This document shows, one piece after another, positions 32,387 through 33,626 of a stretch of DNA of 33,626 nucleotides. Positions within the stretch are counted from its first letter, which is position 1. The number at the start of each line of letters is the position of its first letter. A program made the translations under genes and the position numbers. Origin of the DNA: an uncultured Phocaeicola sp. (GTDB taxonomy: Bacteria > Bacteroidota > Bacteroidia > Bacteroidales > Bacteroidaceae); NCBI GenBank assembly GCA_944322395.1, contig CALUPA010000023.1:1-33626 (forward strand). Direction: 5' to 3'. The notes beneath the pieces are model-generated. The model was not told where the DNA came from. It was given only the letters and a program-made list of their open reading frames with translations, and made no database searches.

Positions 32387-33626
32387 ATATTATATTTTTT
32401 CAGTTTCGTATATAGGGTAGGACGGCTTATGTTTAACGATTTTGCTACATGAGTAAGATTGCCGTTATATCTTTCCATTGCGGCACGTATAGTTCTTTCC
32501 TCCACTTCTTCCAGTGTCTCTTCTCCAGAGCTGGCAGGTTGTGAATGTACATCATAAGCACATTGTTTGTTAGGCAGACAGAAGTCTGAGTACTGAAGTT
32601 CTGTGCTGTCGGTCAGTATTATAGCCTTTTCTATCGTGTTCTGCAATTCGCGGATGTTTCCGTTCCATCTGCATGAAAGCAGAGCCTTTTCAGCCTCTTT
32701 TGAAATACCCGATACTTCACGATGATATTTCTCTGCATATCTCTTTATGAATATCTCTGCCAGAGGGATAATCTCGTCAGTCCTTTCTCTTAACGGAGGA
32801 AGTTGCAGATGCATTGTGTTGATACGGTAATAGAGATCCTCGCGGAACTCGCCATTACGTATCATTTCCTCAAGATTGCGGTTGGTGGCACAGATGAGAC
32901 GGATATCTACAGGAGTTGATTGCGAACTTCCCACTTTGCTTACCGTTCTGTTCTGGAGGACTCTGAGCAACTTGGCCTGCAGATTCAGAGGAATATTTCC
33001 TATTTCGTCAAGAAACAAGGTACTACCGTTTGCCTGTTCAATTTTTCCCACACGGTCTGTATGGGCATCAGTGAAGGCTCCTTTTACATGTCCGAACAGT
33101 TCGCTTTCAAACAGTGTTTCCGTTATCGCTCCTGCATCCACACAAACCATAGGCTTCGTTCCTCTGTCCGACAGACGGTGAATTTCTGCTGCAAGCACAT
33201 CTTTTCCCGTACCGTTTTCTCCCGTAATAAGAACGCTTGCATCTGTTGAGGCTATTTTGTTTACGGTGCGGAATATATTTTTCATTGCAGGACTGCTTCC
33301 CCAGTGCATTGCTGTAGTCTTTGAAACTGTAGTTTTTACATTTGTCTTTTTTGTTCCTGCATCCCTTTGTTTGTATGCTGCATCAAGTACAGAAATAAGT
33401 TTTTCGTTTTCCCAAGGTTTTACAATGAAATCAAATGCTCCTCGCTTCATTCCTTCTACTGCCAGTGATATGTCTGCATACGCTGTGAAGAGTACCACCT
33501 CTGTAGCTGGGCTTGTCTTTTTGATTTCCGAAAGCCAGTACAGTCCCTCGTTTCCGGTATTGGCAGACGACTGGAAGTTCATATCCAGCAAAATCACGTC
33601 AGGCATAAATTCTCTTAACTGTGAAT
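32383..33626 (-). CDS. NtrC-like sigma-54-dependent response regulator (5' end outside window)
   Basis: The gene is incomplete. The frame stays open through the right edge (codons for SQLREF precede the first in-window ATG at 33606), and the sequence begins inside the receiver domain just before the phosphorylated Asp in VILLDMNF. Following are receiver helices with Thr (LFTAYAD) and Lys (IVKPWE). A sigma-54 AAA+ domain comes next, with Walker A GENGTGKD, the sigma-54 contact loop as GAFTDA (GAFTGA in most relatives), Walker B STLFLDEIG and the sensor region RLICATNRNLEE. A Fis-type HTH ends the protein (NLTHVAKSLNISRPTLYTKLK). It activates RpoN-dependent promoters when phosphorylated by the kinase encoded downstream. 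Targets are not visible here. Confidence 0.93.
   Translation of the reverse strand, partial: SQLREFMPDVILLDMNFQSSANTGNEGLYWLSEIKKTSPATEVVLFTAYADISLAVEGMKRGAFDFIVKPWENEKLISVLDAAYKQRDAGTKKTNVKTTVSKTTAMHWGSSPAMKNIFRTVNKIASTDASVLITGENGTGKDVLAAEIHRLSDRGTKPMVCVDAGAITETLFESELFGHVKGAFTDAHTDRVGKIEQANGSTLFLDEIGNIPLNLQAKLLRVLQNRTVSKVGSSQSTPVDIRLICATNRNLEEMIRNGEFREDLYYRINTMHLQLPPLRERTDEIIPLAEIFIKRYAEKYHREVSGISKEAEKALLSCRWNGNIRELQNTIEKAIILTDSTELQYSDFCLPNKQCAYDVHSQPASSGEETLEEVEERTIRAAMERYNGNLTHVAKSLNISRPTLYTKLKKYNI

Overview
The window looks like a chromosomal segment of a gut-type Bacteroidales (Bacteroides/Phocaeicola/Prevotella relative). The evidence is a SusC/SusD pair, several Bacteroidetes-type lipoproteins, fimbrillin-like proteins, a propeller/Y_Y_Y/AraC regulator, and a promoter matching the Bacteroides -33 TTTG / -7 TAnnTTTG form. 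No rRNA, tRNA, insertion sequence or CRISPR array was seen. Genus cannot be fixed from sequence reading alone.

Region 1 (1-6555, + strand) is a metabolic cluster: an omega-amidase-like nitrilase, the two subunits of an indolepyruvate (aryl-pyruvate):ferredoxin oxidoreductase, a class I/II aminotransferase, a phenylacetate-CoA ligase family enzyme and a tandem-ACT protein, closed by a strong bidirectional terminator. Together these can interconvert aromatic amino acids, arylpyruvates, arylacetyl-CoAs and arylacetates. The omega-amidase suggests that glutamine may be the amino donor or product. A 22-bp tandem array of palindromes lies between the aminotransferase and the ligase.

Region 2 (6577-31026) is visibly more AT-rich and is a polysaccharide-utilisation-type locus (PUL) aimed at glycoproteins. 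A GH92 alpha-mannosidase on the minus strand diverges from a membrane regulator with a periplasmic propeller and a cytoplasmic AraC domain but no kinase or receiver. Then follow, all on the + strand: a GH20 beta-hexosaminidase with a PA14-like tail, SusC, SusD, a GH92 fused to a BSP-type (PF04450-like) zinc metallopeptidase, a second BSP-type peptidase as a lipoprotein, and four fimbrillin-like lipoproteins. Two of these lipoproteins share a roughly 240-residue C-terminal module that I do not recognise (three copies in total), and the last ends in a DUF1566/lectin-like domain. The set reads as a surface machine that trims mannose and HexNAc from N-glycan-like chains while cutting the protein backbone, with several surface binding proteins. 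This is an inference from gene content.

Region 3 (31139-33626, minus strand) holds an NtrB-like sensor kinase and the incomplete gene for an NtrC-like sigma-54 activator, which runs off the right edge. A terminator at 31041-31076 separates it from the PUL. Its base composition resembles region 1, so the PUL appears to sit between more conserved chromosomal genes.
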